From Dorea_D sp963559605 (GTDB taxonomy: Bacteria; Bacillota; Clostridia; Lachnospirales; Lachnospiraceae), in NCBI GenBank assembly GCA_963559605.1, contig CAUWLL010000012.1, forward strand, positions 1-64,000: a stretch of 64,000 nucleotides of DNA, in the 5' to 3' direction. Every line of letters begins with the position of its first letter. The first letter of the stretch is position 1. Under the pieces are notes generated by a model. That model saw only the letters and a program-made list of their open reading frames with translations, had not been told where the DNA came from and searched no databases. Positions 15,925-23,708 of the stretch are shown here, piece after piece. The translations under genes and the position numbers were made by a program.

Positions 15925-16343
15925 GCAGAAGTATTTGTCTGGCAATTTTGGCTGTTTTATCTGTGTCAGATGTGAGGAAAAAGAAGGTTTCGGGAAAGGT
16001 ATTGTTGATATGGGGATTTTGTACGGCAGCCTATCAGCTGTTATACAGACCGCTTGAGCTTTGGAGTCTGGCGGGGGGAGTTTTGACGGGAGCCTTATTC
16101 TTGGTCGTCAGTAAGGTTACAGGCGAAAACTTTGGTTACGGAGACAGCTTGGCAATCTTGATTCTGGGAACATATGTTGGATTTCGGGGACTTTTGAGCA
16201 TATTGGCGGTAGCATTTCCTCTGCTGGCGGCAGTGTCTATGGTGACGCTGTGTATAAAAGGGATGAACCGGAAAAGTACCCTTCCTTTTTTCCCCTTTTT
16301 GGCAGCCGGGTATTTGATCAGTTTGTTGACAGGCTACCTATAA
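15903..16343 (+). CDS. A24-family prepilin peptidase (TadV/CpaA-like)
   Basis: This membrane aspartic protease removes the leader of Flp and TadE-like prepilins. Its two catalytic Asp are in SVSDVRKKKVSG (near the N-terminus) and FGYGDSLAI (GxGD motif). Hydrophobic segments cover most of the 146 residues. It lacks the N-terminal methylase domain, as expected for TadV. ATG 15903 follows AGGAAAGGGGG and lies within the end of the TadE-like gene; an in-frame ATG at 15840 would add an unlikely extension. Confidence 0.9.
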   Translation: MFQVWTVSRSICLAILAVLSVSDVRKKKVSGKVLLIWGFCTAAYQLLYRPLELWSLAGGVLTGALFLVVSKVTGENFGYGDSLAILILGTYVGFRGLLSILAVAFPLLAAVSMVTLCIKGMNRKSTLPFFPFLAAGYLISLLTGYL

Positions 16344-16358
16344 GGAGGCGGATAGAAG

Positions 16359-16793
16359 ATGGATAGAAAAGAGACAAGAATGTTAAAGGGAAGTATGACG
16401 GTGGAGATGTCTTTTTTGATGCCGCTCATTTTATTTCTGACGATGAACTGTATTCTGGCGGTGTTTTACTTTCATGATAAAAATGTCATATCTGCGGCAG
16501 CCTATGAGACGGCAGTTGTGGGAAGTACAAAGGCAAGGGTGCCGGACGGAGTCACGCCGGGAGAATTGGAGGCATTGTTTCGGGAGCGGACGAACGGAAA
16601 ATGTGTATTGTTTTCCGGCAGTCATGCAGGGGTGCGTGTGGAGGAAGAGAAAGTTATTGTCACAGCGACAGCAGCAAAGGGGCGGTTTGCCCTCCATATT
16701 GTGAAAACTGCGGCTGTAACAGAGCCGGAGAAATTTATTCGGGATAAACGCAGGATTAAGGAGGTCATAGATGGAGCGTCGGATCACAATTGA
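16359..16793 (+). CDS. TadE-like pseudopilin
   Basis: A 144-residue protein with the prepilin motif LKG/SMTVEM followed by a hydrophobic helix (SFLMPLILFLTMNCILAVFY), then a small soluble domain. This is the layout of TadE/TadF minor pilins. The ribosome site AAGGAGG lies about 10 bp before the ATG. It is the third protein of the operon with Glu at +5 of the presumed cleavage site. Its end overlaps the next gene by 23 bp. Confidence 0.85.
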   Translation: MDRKETRMLKGSMTVEMSFLMPLILFLTMNCILAVFYFHDKNVISAAAYETAVVGSTKARVPDGVTPGELEALFRERTNGKCVLFSGSHAGVRVEEEKVIVTATAAKGRFALHIVKTAAVTEPEKFIRDKRRIKEVIDGASDHN

Positions 16794-17505
16794 AGAATCA
16801 GTAGTTTATAAAGAAGATTATCAGATGAGGATGCTGGGAGAGAATGAAATAGAGGGCTTGCTTTCGGTACGCGGAAGAGGCATGAATGGGTATAGTTGTT
16901 ATGATTTTGACGTCAGTGGAAAAATATCAATGAAAGCAATGTATGCAAGAAGTGAAATAACATTAAAAGATATAAAGGCATTTCTTCTGGCTTTGCGCGA
17001 GGTTTTGGAAAACGTAGAGGAGCATTTGCTAAACATGCACCGTATATTGTTGAAGCCGGAGTATATTTTTTATGAGGAGGAGCGGTTTTTCTTTTGTTAT
17101 TATCCACTGAAAACAACAGAACTTTGGGATGATGCTCATGAGCTTATGGAATATTTTGTAAAACGGGTAGACTATACGGATAAAGATTGCGTGAAAATTG
17201 TATTCATGCTTCATAAGGAGACAATGGAGGAAAATTATAGTTTGTATAAAATTATCGATGAGTGTCTGGAAGAACAGGGAAAGGAGTCTGTTCTAAAAAC
17301 GACGGAACAGACAGAGTTTTTTGAGGAAGAAGAAAGGGGATATGACAGGAAAGATCATGACTGGATTGCAGAGCAGGAGATGGGAACAGTGATCATGGAG
17401 GAGATGGATAACATGTGGCTTCCTGTGCAGAGGTTTCTCAGAAAACATAAAAAGCCCAGATGGGGAGAGTGGGATGGTCTGCATATTGAGGAAGAAGAAT
17501 TATAA
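16771..17505 (+). CDS. DUF6382 protein lacking a FHA domain
   Basis: A 244-residue cytoplasmic protein. The N-terminal ~160 residues match DUF6382 in character (LLSVRGRGMNGYSCYDFDVS, LKDIKAFLLALREVLENVEE, LNMHRILLKPEYIFYEEERF). Members I recall from Lachnospiraceae Tad loci often carry a C-terminal FHA domain. Here the C-terminus is an acidic low-complexity tail ending EEEEL, with no FHA core. The family may link pilus assembly to phosphorylation, but that is inference. ATG 16771 overlaps the upstream TadE-like gene. Confidence 0.75.
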   Translation: MERRITIEESVVYKEDYQMRMLGENEIEGLLSVRGRGMNGYSCYDFDVSGKISMKAMYARSEITLKDIKAFLLALREVLENVEEHLLNMHRILLKPEYIFYEEERFFFCYYPLKTTELWDDAHELMEYFVKRVDYTDKDCVKIVFMLHKETMEENYSLYKIIDECLEEQGKESVLKTTEQTEFFEEEERGYDRKDHDWIAEQEMGTVIMEEMDNMWLPVQRFLRKHKKPRWGEWDGLHIEEEEL

Positions 17506-17539
17506 AGAAAACAGGTGACGAAAGAAAGGAGAGCGATGA

Positions 17540-19906
17540 ATGGGAAAAGGGACGGAAAAAGGAAGGAAGAGAAAGGCAGGACTGCTTTTGGGGATGTTGG
17601 CAGGAGTGCTGCTTCTATGTCATTCGGTTCCGGTGTTGGCAGCCATGACAGTAGAGTTTCATGGCTATGCGAAGTATGGTGGAATAAAGTGCGGGAAATT
17701 TACGGTAGACGGAAAGACTGCATTTTGTATGGAACATCAAAAAGTGACCCCTATAACGGGAGTGCCTGTCAAGAAATCAATTTACAAAAATGCAAATGTA
17801 AAAAAGGTACTGTATTACGGGTGGAAAGGTCAAGAGCAGTGGAGCGGATTTAAAAGCGCTACACAGGGCATTGTGTGTACATCGCTGGCGCTTAGTTATT
17901 ATTATTCAGGAAAAGATACGGTTGGCTTTAAGATCGGAAGCAGTACAGATTCAAAGATAGGGCTTTCTAAGTTCTTAAAGTATCTGAAAGGGAAAAATGC
18001 GCCGACTACAAGCATGAGTTTCAGTAAATCCTCCGTTACCGGCTATGCAAGCGGAAAGCTGCAGCGTACGCCGAATCTTAAATTTACGGCAGATAACAGA
18101 AATTATGTAAAAGTTAAATTGCCGGACAGTGTAAAGTTGGTAAAAGTGAGCGGGAAGGTAAGCGGAACTACCGGGAGTGTTAAGATTTACGGAGGCGCAA
18201 CTTTTTATCTGACGGCTCCGCTTACTTTAAAAAGCACATTCAAAACGGGAAATCTAAAAGGTTCTATGAAGGAATATCAGTCTATTGTCTTTAATACTTC
18301 TATAAAAGGAGTTCAGAAGCTGGTACAAACTGCTGTAAAAGATTCGGTGGAAACCGCTGCATTTACAGTGAAGTGGGGCGTACCGTCAACAGATATAAAA
18401 ATCACGAAAGAATTACTGAGGTTAAACGGCATAAAAATCCGTGCGGGGGCAGGAGTGAAATTTCAGGCAGTCCATAAAGAGACCGGGAAAAAGGTAGTGT
18501 TCCAGACGGATAAAAACGGAATCGCCCGGACGCAAAATAAAGCGTTAAGTGCAGGGACGTGGACGATTACTGAGATTTTGCCGCCTTTGGGATATAAGGC
18601 AGCGGCAAGCTTTTCGGTAGAGCTTGTGGGTAAAAACGTTGAAAAAACAGTTGTAAATAAAGAAATTCCAAGAATTAAAGTTTATAAAAGAGATGAGGAG
18701 AACGGAACATTGCTGGCAGGGGCGGTTTTTAAAGCCAGACATAAAGCGACACAAAGCGACATCAAATGGAAGAGGGACGACGGAACAACATTCGTTGAAT
18801 TCCAGACAGACAGCAGTGGTTCTGCCACACTTCCGTACGCAACGACAAAACCGTCCGGTGATTCCCGGGTGAATGTATTGAAGGCAGGAACTTATGAACT
18901 GGTAGAAGTGACACCTCCTCCGGGGTATGCTGCCAGAGTAAAGGAATTTACAATACCTGCTGGCTGGGATGGAACAGCTCCTCTGGAAGTGACTTCAAAA
19001 AATGATACAACGAAAGTGAAAATATCGAAACGGGAAATTACCGGAGAGGAAGAACTTCCGGGCGCACATTTAAAAGTAACCGATAAAAACGGAAAGGAAA
19101 TCGATGCTTGGGTATCTGCGGAAAAACCGCATATCATTGAAGGGCTAATAGAAGGCGAAACATATATACTGTCGGAAGTGACTGCCCCACCGGGATATTT
19201 GAAATCACCGGATATAGAGTTTACAGTGGCGGCGGGAACAGATATAAAAGAGCAGGAGGTTGTGATGTATGATGAAAAAAATGTCGTAGAGGTTGAAAAG
19301 AGAGCGGCGGACACCGGAGAGCCGCTGCCGGGATGCGAACTCCAGATCATTGCGGCAGATGATACAAATCCGATCTATAAAAAAGGAGAGATTGTGGAAA
19401 CATTCATTACAACAGAAGAAAATCGGAGAAAAGAAGCGCTCCCGGCAGGGAAATACATATTACATGAAGTGTCTTGTCCGGAGGAATATGAGCTGGCAGA
19501 GGATGTAGAGTTTGAGGTTACTACGGATACGACAGAGGTGCAGATGGTTGTTATGGTAGATGAACTGAAAATAATTCCCGAGGAGGAACCCGAGGAGCCG
19601 CCGAAGGAGCCGCCGGAAAAACCCGAAGAACCACCGAAAGAGCCGCCGGAAGAACCTGAAGAGCCACCGAAGGAGCCGCCGGAAAAGCCTGAAGAGCCAC
19701 CGAAGGAGCCGCCGGAAGAACCTGAGCTGCCACCGGAGGAACCGGAAAAACCGAAAGAGCCAAAGAAGCCGGAACCACCGAAAAAAGAGCCGCCGGAGAT
19801 TGTCAAAACAGGTGACGCTTCTAATATAAGACTTCTGGGATTGTTGATGGCGGGGTCACTGGCCGGGATGACATATATCATGAGCCAGATGCGAAGGCGG
19901 AGATAA
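17540..19906 (+). CDS. Thioester/SpaA-domain surface adhesin with sortase signal
   Basis: A 788-residue secreted wall protein. The signal peptide spans 1-34 (cut near VLA). A thioester domain follows with Cys63 in AFCMEH and Gln109 in ATQG, the pair expected to form the reactive bond. Four SpaA/Cna-B-like domains lie at about 295-660, each ending in a Glu-Val/Ile-x-x-Pro-type motif (TEILPPLGY, VEVTPPPGY, SEVTAPPGY, HEVSCPEEY); the Glu could support isopeptide bonds. A Pro/Glu stalk of four 11-residue repeats precedes the sorting signal VKTGD (755-759), a hydrophobic helix and RRRR. It is 35 bp after the DUF6382 gene, so it is probably co-transcribed with the pilus genes. No sortase gene is in the window. 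Confidence 0.88.
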   Translation: MGKGTEKGRKRKAGLLLGMLAGVLLLCHSVPVLAAMTVEFHGYAKYGGIKCGKFTVDGKTAFCMEHQKVTPITGVPVKKSIYKNANVKKVLYYGWKGQEQWSGFKSATQGIVCTSLALSYYYSGKDTVGFKIGSSTDSKIGLSKFLKYLKGKNAPTTSMSFSKSSVTGYASGKLQRTPNLKFTADNRNYVKVKLPDSVKLVKVSGKVSGTTGSVKIYGGATFYLTAPLTLKSTFKTGNLKGSMKEYQSIVFNTSIKGVQKLVQTAVKDSVETAAFTVKWGVPSTDIKITKELLRLNGIKIRAGAGVKFQAVHKETGKKVVFQTDKNGIARTQNKALSAGTWTITEILPPLGYKAAASFSVELVGKNVEKTVVNKEIPRIKVYKRDEENGTLLAGAVFKARHKATQSDIKWKRDDGTTFVEFQTDSSGSATLPYATTKPSGDSRVNVLKAGTYELVEVTPPPGYAARVKEFTIPAGWDGTAPLEVTSKNDTTKVKISKREITGEEELPGAHLKVTDKNGKEIDAWVSAEKPHIIEGLIEGETYILSEVTAPPGYLKSPDIEFTVAAGTDIKEQEVVMYDEKNVVEVEKRAADTGEPLPGCELQIIAADDTNPIYKKGEIVETFITTEENRRKEALPAGKYILHEVSCPEEYELAEDVEFEVTTDTTEVQMVVMVDELKIIPEEEPEEPPKEPPEKPEEPPKEPPEEPEEPPKEPPEKPEEPPKEPPEEPELPPEEPEKPKEPKKPEPPKKEPPEIVKTGDASNIRLLGLLMAGSLAGMTYIMSQMRRRR
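19589..19720 (+). repeat. Four tandem 33-bp repeats encoding a Pro/Glu stalk
   Basis: Four direct 33-bp units start at 19589, 19622, 19655 and 19688. Each encodes PEEPPKEPPE followed alternately by Lys or Glu. Units 3 and 4 are almost identical at the DNA level. The repeat forms the wall-spanning stalk of the adhesin. Confidence 0.9.
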
Positions 19907-20046
19907 AAAATAAAATTGCGGGAGACGGAAAAAGTGATATAATAGAATCAAGTAGTTATAAATATTTTGCAAAGAGGCATTACAGAGACTCTGTCTTGTG
20001 TTATAATACCAGAAAGTAAAGAATATAGAAGAGAGATGGATCCTGT

Positions 20047-20661
20047 ATGAATAGAAAGAAACGGAAGGCTTACGGTACAGTCATACTGGTGATCATAAAT
20101 GTTGTCATCTTTTTTTATCTGACATTCCTGGGAATGACAGAGGATGCAGAGTTTATGCTGGAACACGGCGCAATGTATGTGCCGTATATATTGAAAAACG
20201 GTGAATATTATCGATTGTTTACCAGTATGTTTATGCATTTTGGTTTTGAGCATCTGGTCAATAATATGGTGATGTTGCTACTCATCGGACGGACGCTGGA
20301 GCCGGAGATTGGGAGAATCCGCTTTTTGATCATTTATTTTTTGAGTGGTTTTTGCGGTAACATCTGTTCCGCATTATGGGATATGAGTACGCAGGAGTTT
20401 GCCGTATCGGCGGGAGCTTCCGGCGCTGTCTTTGGAATTGTAGGAGCCATACTCTATGTGGCGCTTTGTAACCGCGGACACATAGGGGACATTTCCGGGA
20501 GAGGCCTTGTATTTATGACAGCGCTAAGTCTGTATTTGGGATTTACCGGGGGTGGAGTGGATAATTTTGCTCACATCGGAGGTTTGGTATCCGGGTTTGT
20601 GCTGGCTGTTTTATTGTATTGGAAGCGTAAGAGTAAATACCGTAGAAACGCCGGGCGTTGA
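20047..20661 (+). CDS. Rhomboid family intramembrane serine protease
   Basis: A 204-residue polytopic protease. The catalytic Ser is in GASGAVFG and the His in FAHIGGLVSG. The family motif HFGFEHLVNNM and six hydrophobic segments are present. The start follows AGAGATGG. Two TATAAT-like hexamers (about 19936 and 20002) lie in the 140-bp gap after the adhesin, so it may have its own promoter. Its 3-prime end overlaps the convergent kinase gene by 51 bp. Substrates are unknown; the neighbouring pilus membrane proteins are possible but unproven targets. Confidence 0.93.
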   Translation: MNRKKRKAYGTVILVIINVVIFFYLTFLGMTEDAEFMLEHGAMYVPYILKNGEYYRLFTSMFMHFGFEHLVNNMVMLLLIGRTLEPEIGRIRFLIIYFLSGFCGNICSALWDMSTQEFAVSAGASGAVFGIVGAILYVALCNRGHIGDISGRGLVFMTALSLYLGFTGGGVDNFAHIGGLVSGFVLAVLLYWKRKSKYRRNAGR

Positions 20662-21348
20662 TGTAGCGCATAATGTACCGCCGTGTGCCTTGGCAATACG
20701 GTTTGCGATAGCAAGCCCAAGTCCGCTGCCTTGCTTTTTATAAGTAACGAACGGCTCGAAAATGTGCGCCAGTTTTTCGGGATCGATACCACAGCCATTA
20801 TCCTTGACTGAGACAATCAGTGTATTCGCTTCTGTATAAACGTCCAAAGTGACAGTAGATAAGGGGGAATTGCGATCCACGGCATCTCTGGCGTTGGTAA
20901 GCAGATTTAAAAGCAATTGGCGAAGCTTTACCGCATCTGCTTTTATGACAGGAAGCTGTGGCAGGATGTGGGAAGTAAATTGTAGTTCATCCTCGACGAC
21001 AGAAGCGGCGAAGGATAAAGCCAGTGTTTTGAAAAATGTATTAGTATCCAGAGAAGAGAGCGACAGTTTTTCGCTGTTATTGTAGGAGGACAGTTCCTCT
21101 AAAAGCAGTTTCATGTATTCTATATCCCGGCGCATATCGGACCAATGTTTAAATTCCAGAACTTCCGGGTGTTGGGACTCGATGAATTGGAGGGTACTGT
21201 ATACAAGCGTTAGTGGATTGCGAATTTCATGGCTGATCGTACTCAAACTCATTTGGTGGGATTCTAAAAGTCTTGTGAGAAGCTCTTTTTTCTCGGGACT
21301 TTCTGCCATAATTTGCTGTAATTTGTCGTAATCTGATGCTGAAAACAT
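20611..21348 (-). CDS. Orphan cytoplasmic sensor histidine kinase
   Basis: A 245-residue kinase core. The H-box is TISHEIRNPLTLVYSTLQ, the N-box LLNLLTNARDAV, the G1 box VKDNGCGIDPEKL, the F-box IFEPFVTYK and the G2 box GSGLGLAIANRI. No membrane helix or PAS domain is present; only about 35 residues precede the H-box. No response regulator gene is adjacent. The H-box resembles those of Kin-type sporulation kinases (HEIRNPLT), so a phosphorelay role in this spore former is possible. Its last 51 bp are antisense to the rhomboid gene. Confidence 0.88.
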   Translation of the reverse strand: MFSASDYDKLQQIMAESPEKKELLTRLLESHQMSLSTISHEIRNPLTLVYSTLQFIESQHPEVLEFKHWSDMRRDIEYMKLLLEELSSYNNSEKLSLSSLDTNTFFKTLALSFAASVVEDELQFTSHILPQLPVIKADAVKLRQLLLNLLTNARDAVDRNSPLSTVTLDVYTEANTLIVSVKDNGCGIDPEKLAHIFEPFVTYKKQGSGLGLAIANRIAKAHGGTLCATSTPGVSTVFTLTLPIQ

Positions 21349-21433
21349 AGTAAATACCGCCTTTCTTAGCTTACAAGTTTAACATTGGCGGTTCAAATAA
21401 TCAATGATAATTTTAAAAGAGAGGGAACGAAAT

Positions 21434-21841
21434 ATGAAAGATGAAAATTGTATTTTTTGCAAACTTGCCAATGGAGAAATACCTACAGCTACACTTTATG
21501 AGGATGATGATTTCAGAGTGATCTTGGATGCAGGTCCGGCTTCAAAAGGCCATGCATTGATTTTGCCGAAAGAGCATTATGCCAACCTGTATGAGCTGGA
21601 TGATGAACTTGCGGGAAAGGTACTCGTACTGGCAAAGAAGATGATCACAAAACTTACGGATATTCTGGGATGCGACGGATATAATATCGTTCAAAATAAT
21701 GGAGAGTCCGCGGGACAGACGGTATTTCACTTTCATCTGCATATGATTCCGAGGTATAAAGATGACAAGGTGGGGCTTACATGGACACCGGGTGAACTGA
21801 CGGAAGAAGAGAAAGAGGAAATACTTTCAAAGATGAAATAA
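21434..21841 (+). CDS. HIT family nucleotide hydrolase
   Basis: A 135-residue HIT-domain protein, probably acting on dinucleoside polyphosphates or AMP derivatives. The motif HFHLHMIPR contains the catalytic histidine triad. The N-terminal CIFCKLANGEIP with two Cys is typical of Hit/HinT proteins. ATG 21434 follows AGAGAGGGA; the frame is open to 21404, but that ATG lacks a ribosome site. It is a single-gene unit closed by a terminator. Confidence 0.94.
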   Translation: MKDENCIFCKLANGEIPTATLYEDDDFRVILDAGPASKGHALILPKEHYANLYELDDELAGKVLVLAKKMITKLTDILGCDGYNIVQNNGESAGQTVFHFHLHMIPRYKDDKVGLTWTPGELTEEEKEEILSKMK

Positions 21842-21848
21842 GTATAAG

Positions 21849-21881
21849 AAAACAGGTGCCGAACAGGCACCTGTTTTGTAT
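21849..21881 (+). terminator. Terminator after the HIT gene
   Basis: A perfect 12-bp stem (21849-21860 with 21866-21877) around a 5-nt loop. The right arm ends in TTTT. It may serve both the HIT gene and the convergent murG. Confidence 0.88.
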
Positions 21882-21906
21882 AAAAGATGTTGCAGTTAAG
21901 AACACA

Positions 21907-22971
21907 CTATCTGCTCACAGATTCGATCAGATCAATGATCGTGTCAATGGAATTTTGCTGAGAAGATTGTTTCATTGTCTGAATATAGGAATCTTTGTTT
22001 TCGTAAAGGTGATTGATGGATGAGAGTAATACCTCATTGTTTAACTCCTCTTCCTCCAGCACCACACTGAATCCCTGTCTTTCGAAAGAGCGGGCATTTA
22101 AAATCTGATCGCCCCGGCTTGCATTGGCAGACAACGGGATCAGAAGGTTTGGTTTATGCAAAGCGAGAAGCTCGCAGATCGCGTTTGCTCCGGCTCTGGA
22201 AATTACAATATCCGTAATGGCAAACAGGTCTTTCAGCTCATCTTTGATATATTCAAACTGCGCATATCCTTTCAGGCCTTTTAAGGACTCATCCAGCTTC
22301 CCGCGTCCGCAAAGATGGACAACCTGATAGGATTTTAACAGTTTCGGCAGAATGTTTCGGATGGCATCGTTTACAACGACAGAGCCGAGACTTCCGCCCA
22401 CGATCATGATGACAGGTTTATCTTCAGTAAATCCAAGAAATTCACGGGCCTTGTATTTGTCTCCGGTTAATAATTCCTGACGAATGGGAGAGCCGGTAAG
22501 AACAGCTTTTCCTTCCGGCAGATGTTCCAGTGTCTCTGGGAAGTTGCAGCATACTTTAGTGGCCGCAGACAGAGAAAGTTTGTTGGCAAGTCCCGGAGTC
22601 ATGTCGGACTCATGAATGATCGTCGGGACATGGCGGCTTTTTCCGGCAAGGACAACAGGAACGGACACAAATCCTCCTTTGGAGAAGATCACGTCCGGCT
22701 CGAGGATTTTTACTAATTTTTTAGCGTCGTTGAGTCCTTTGATCACACGGAACGGATCGGTAAAGTTTTGTACACTGAAATAGCGTCGTAATTTTCCGGT
22801 GGCGATTCCGTGATAGGGAATCCCGAATTGTTCGATCAGTTCTTTTTCGATGCCGTTGTAAGAACCGATATAGTGAACATCGTATTGTAATTCTTTTAAA
22901 CGTGGAAGAAGAGCAATGTTAGGGGTAACATGACCGGCAGTGCCTCCTCCGGTTAAAATAATTCGTTTCAT
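21907..22971 (-). CDS. murG: MurG, lipid II-forming N-acetylglucosaminyltransferase
   Basis: It adds GlcNAc from UDP-GlcNAc to lipid I at the inner face of the membrane, the last cytoplasmic step of peptidoglycan precursor synthesis. Landmarks are the N-terminal GGGTAGHVTPNIAL, FSKGGFVSVPVVLA, HESDMTPGLANK, the second-domain GGSLGSVVVNDAI and DIVISRAGANAICELLAL. ATG 22971 has GGGAGGTT upstream on the minus strand. It has 354 residues. Here murG stands alone, outside a dcw cluster, with its own promoter at 23033-23060. Confidence 0.96.
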   Translation of the reverse strand: MKRIILTGGGTAGHVTPNIALLPRLKELQYDVHYIGSYNGIEKELIEQFGIPYHGIATGKLRRYFSVQNFTDPFRVIKGLNDAKKLVKILEPDVIFSKGGFVSVPVVLAGKSRHVPTIIHESDMTPGLANKLSLSAATKVCCNFPETLEHLPEGKAVLTGSPIRQELLTGDKYKAREFLGFTEDKPVIMIVGGSLGSVVVNDAIRNILPKLLKSYQVVHLCGRGKLDESLKGLKGYAQFEYIKDELKDLFAITDIVISRAGANAICELLALHKPNLLIPLSANASRGDQILNARSFERQGFSVVLEEEELNNEVLLSSINHLYENKDSYIQTMKQSSQQNSIDTIIDLIESVSR

Positions 22972-23032
22972 AGTAACCTCCCGAATATTTGCAGTTGCCA
23001 TATATATGTAATGGTAACGGTATTATAGTTAT

Positions 23033-23060
23033 ATTATACGTTACTTGAGGATTAGGTCAA
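23033..23060 (-). promoter_or_regulatory. murG promoter
   Basis: On the minus strand TTGACC (23060-23055) and TATAAT (23038-23033) are separated by 16 bp, about 60 bp before the murG start. Confidence 0.65.
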
Positions 23061-23073
23061 GAGTATTTGCACG

Positions 23074-23208
23074 AGAATTCCTGTGACAAGCGCCGTACAC
23101 GGTGTAACATCAAACGAATTGATTTTTCTGACTTTCCATCCAATAAGAAACCGGGAAAGTTTTCCTGTAGGGGAAAATTGTCGTGGCGGCGCTTGTCACA
23201 GGAATTCT
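23074..23208. repeat. 135-bp element with perfect 22-bp terminal inverted repeats
   Basis: Arms 23074-23095 and 23187-23208 are exact inverted repeats beginning with AGAATTCCTGTGACAAG. The 91-bp centre can form smaller hairpins: TACAC/GTGTA, ACTTTCC/GGAAAGT and TTTTCC/GGAAAA. There is no coding capacity and no clear target-site duplication. It resembles a MITE-like or palindromic intergenic repeat; its identity is unknown. Confidence 0.75.
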
Positions 23209-23244
23209 GAGATGACAGACAATAAAATATTTAAATGCAAAAAG

Positions 23245-23268
23245 AGGATACCCAAGTATCGGTATCCT
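23245..23268. terminator. Terminator of the TSCPD gene
   Basis: A perfect 8-bp stem AGGATACC/GGTATCCT with an 8-nt loop. On the minus strand it is followed by CTTTTTG, just after the end of the leftward gene. Confidence 0.75.
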
Positions 23269-23284
23269 TTTCCTTTGATAAAAA

Positions 23285-23530
23285 TTATGCTCGTCCGGTT
23301 GCTTCTTTCAGGGCATAGGCGAGCTGGTCAGGGCAAGATGTAGGACGGCTGCCGCAAGTGATTCCCTGAAGCCGGGAGATGGCTTCGTCTACCTTCATCC
23401 CTTTTACCAGTTGTCCGATTCCCTTTAAGTTGCCGTTACAGCCTCCGAGAAATTCTACGTTCTGGATAATATCATTTTCCACATCTACATGAATAAGTTT
23501 CGAGCATACGCCGACCGGTTTGTAGTCCAT
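23285..23530 (-). CDS. TSCPD domain protein (TIGR03905 type)
   Basis: An 81-residue protein of unknown function. It has the family signature SRPTSCPDQLAYAL, the N-terminal VGVCSKLIHVDV and the central FLGGCNGNLKGIGQLVKG. Conserved Cys residues (GVCS, GGCNGN, ITCGSRPTSCPD) suggest metal or cofactor binding. Related TSCPD domains occur at the C-terminus of some ribonucleotide reductases. The ribosome site on the minus strand is AGGAGG. Confidence 0.92.
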   Translation of the reverse strand: MDYKPVGVCSKLIHVDVENDIIQNVEFLGGCNGNLKGIGQLVKGMKVDEAISRLQGITCGSRPTSCPDQLAYALKEATGRA

Positions 23531-23708
23531 AATTCATTGCCTCCTATCAATTAGTAAATAAAATATCCATAGTAAAGTATAGCAGACCAAGGCAAAGAAT
23601 GCCACAATTATCTGGATGCGGCGTTGCTATCCGGCTTTAAACATGGTATATTATTGTTAGTTTTATTGTAGATTTACATAAAAAAATAAACAGCAGGGAG
23701 TGGTAAGG

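Larger units (their letters stand above)
22972..23284. other. 313-bp region upstream of murG
   Basis: No gene is seen. The region holds the murG promoter, a 135-bp palindromic element (23074-23208) and the terminator of the TSCPD gene. Confidence 0.7.

Noticed and set aside
19589..19720. CRISPR-like direct repeats
   Set aside because: The 33-bp repeats are contiguous without spacers and are in-frame protein repeats.
19375..19881. Ser/Gly-rich minus-strand ORF opposite the adhesin stalk
   Set aside because: Its repeats are the antisense of the Pro/Glu codons of the real gene.
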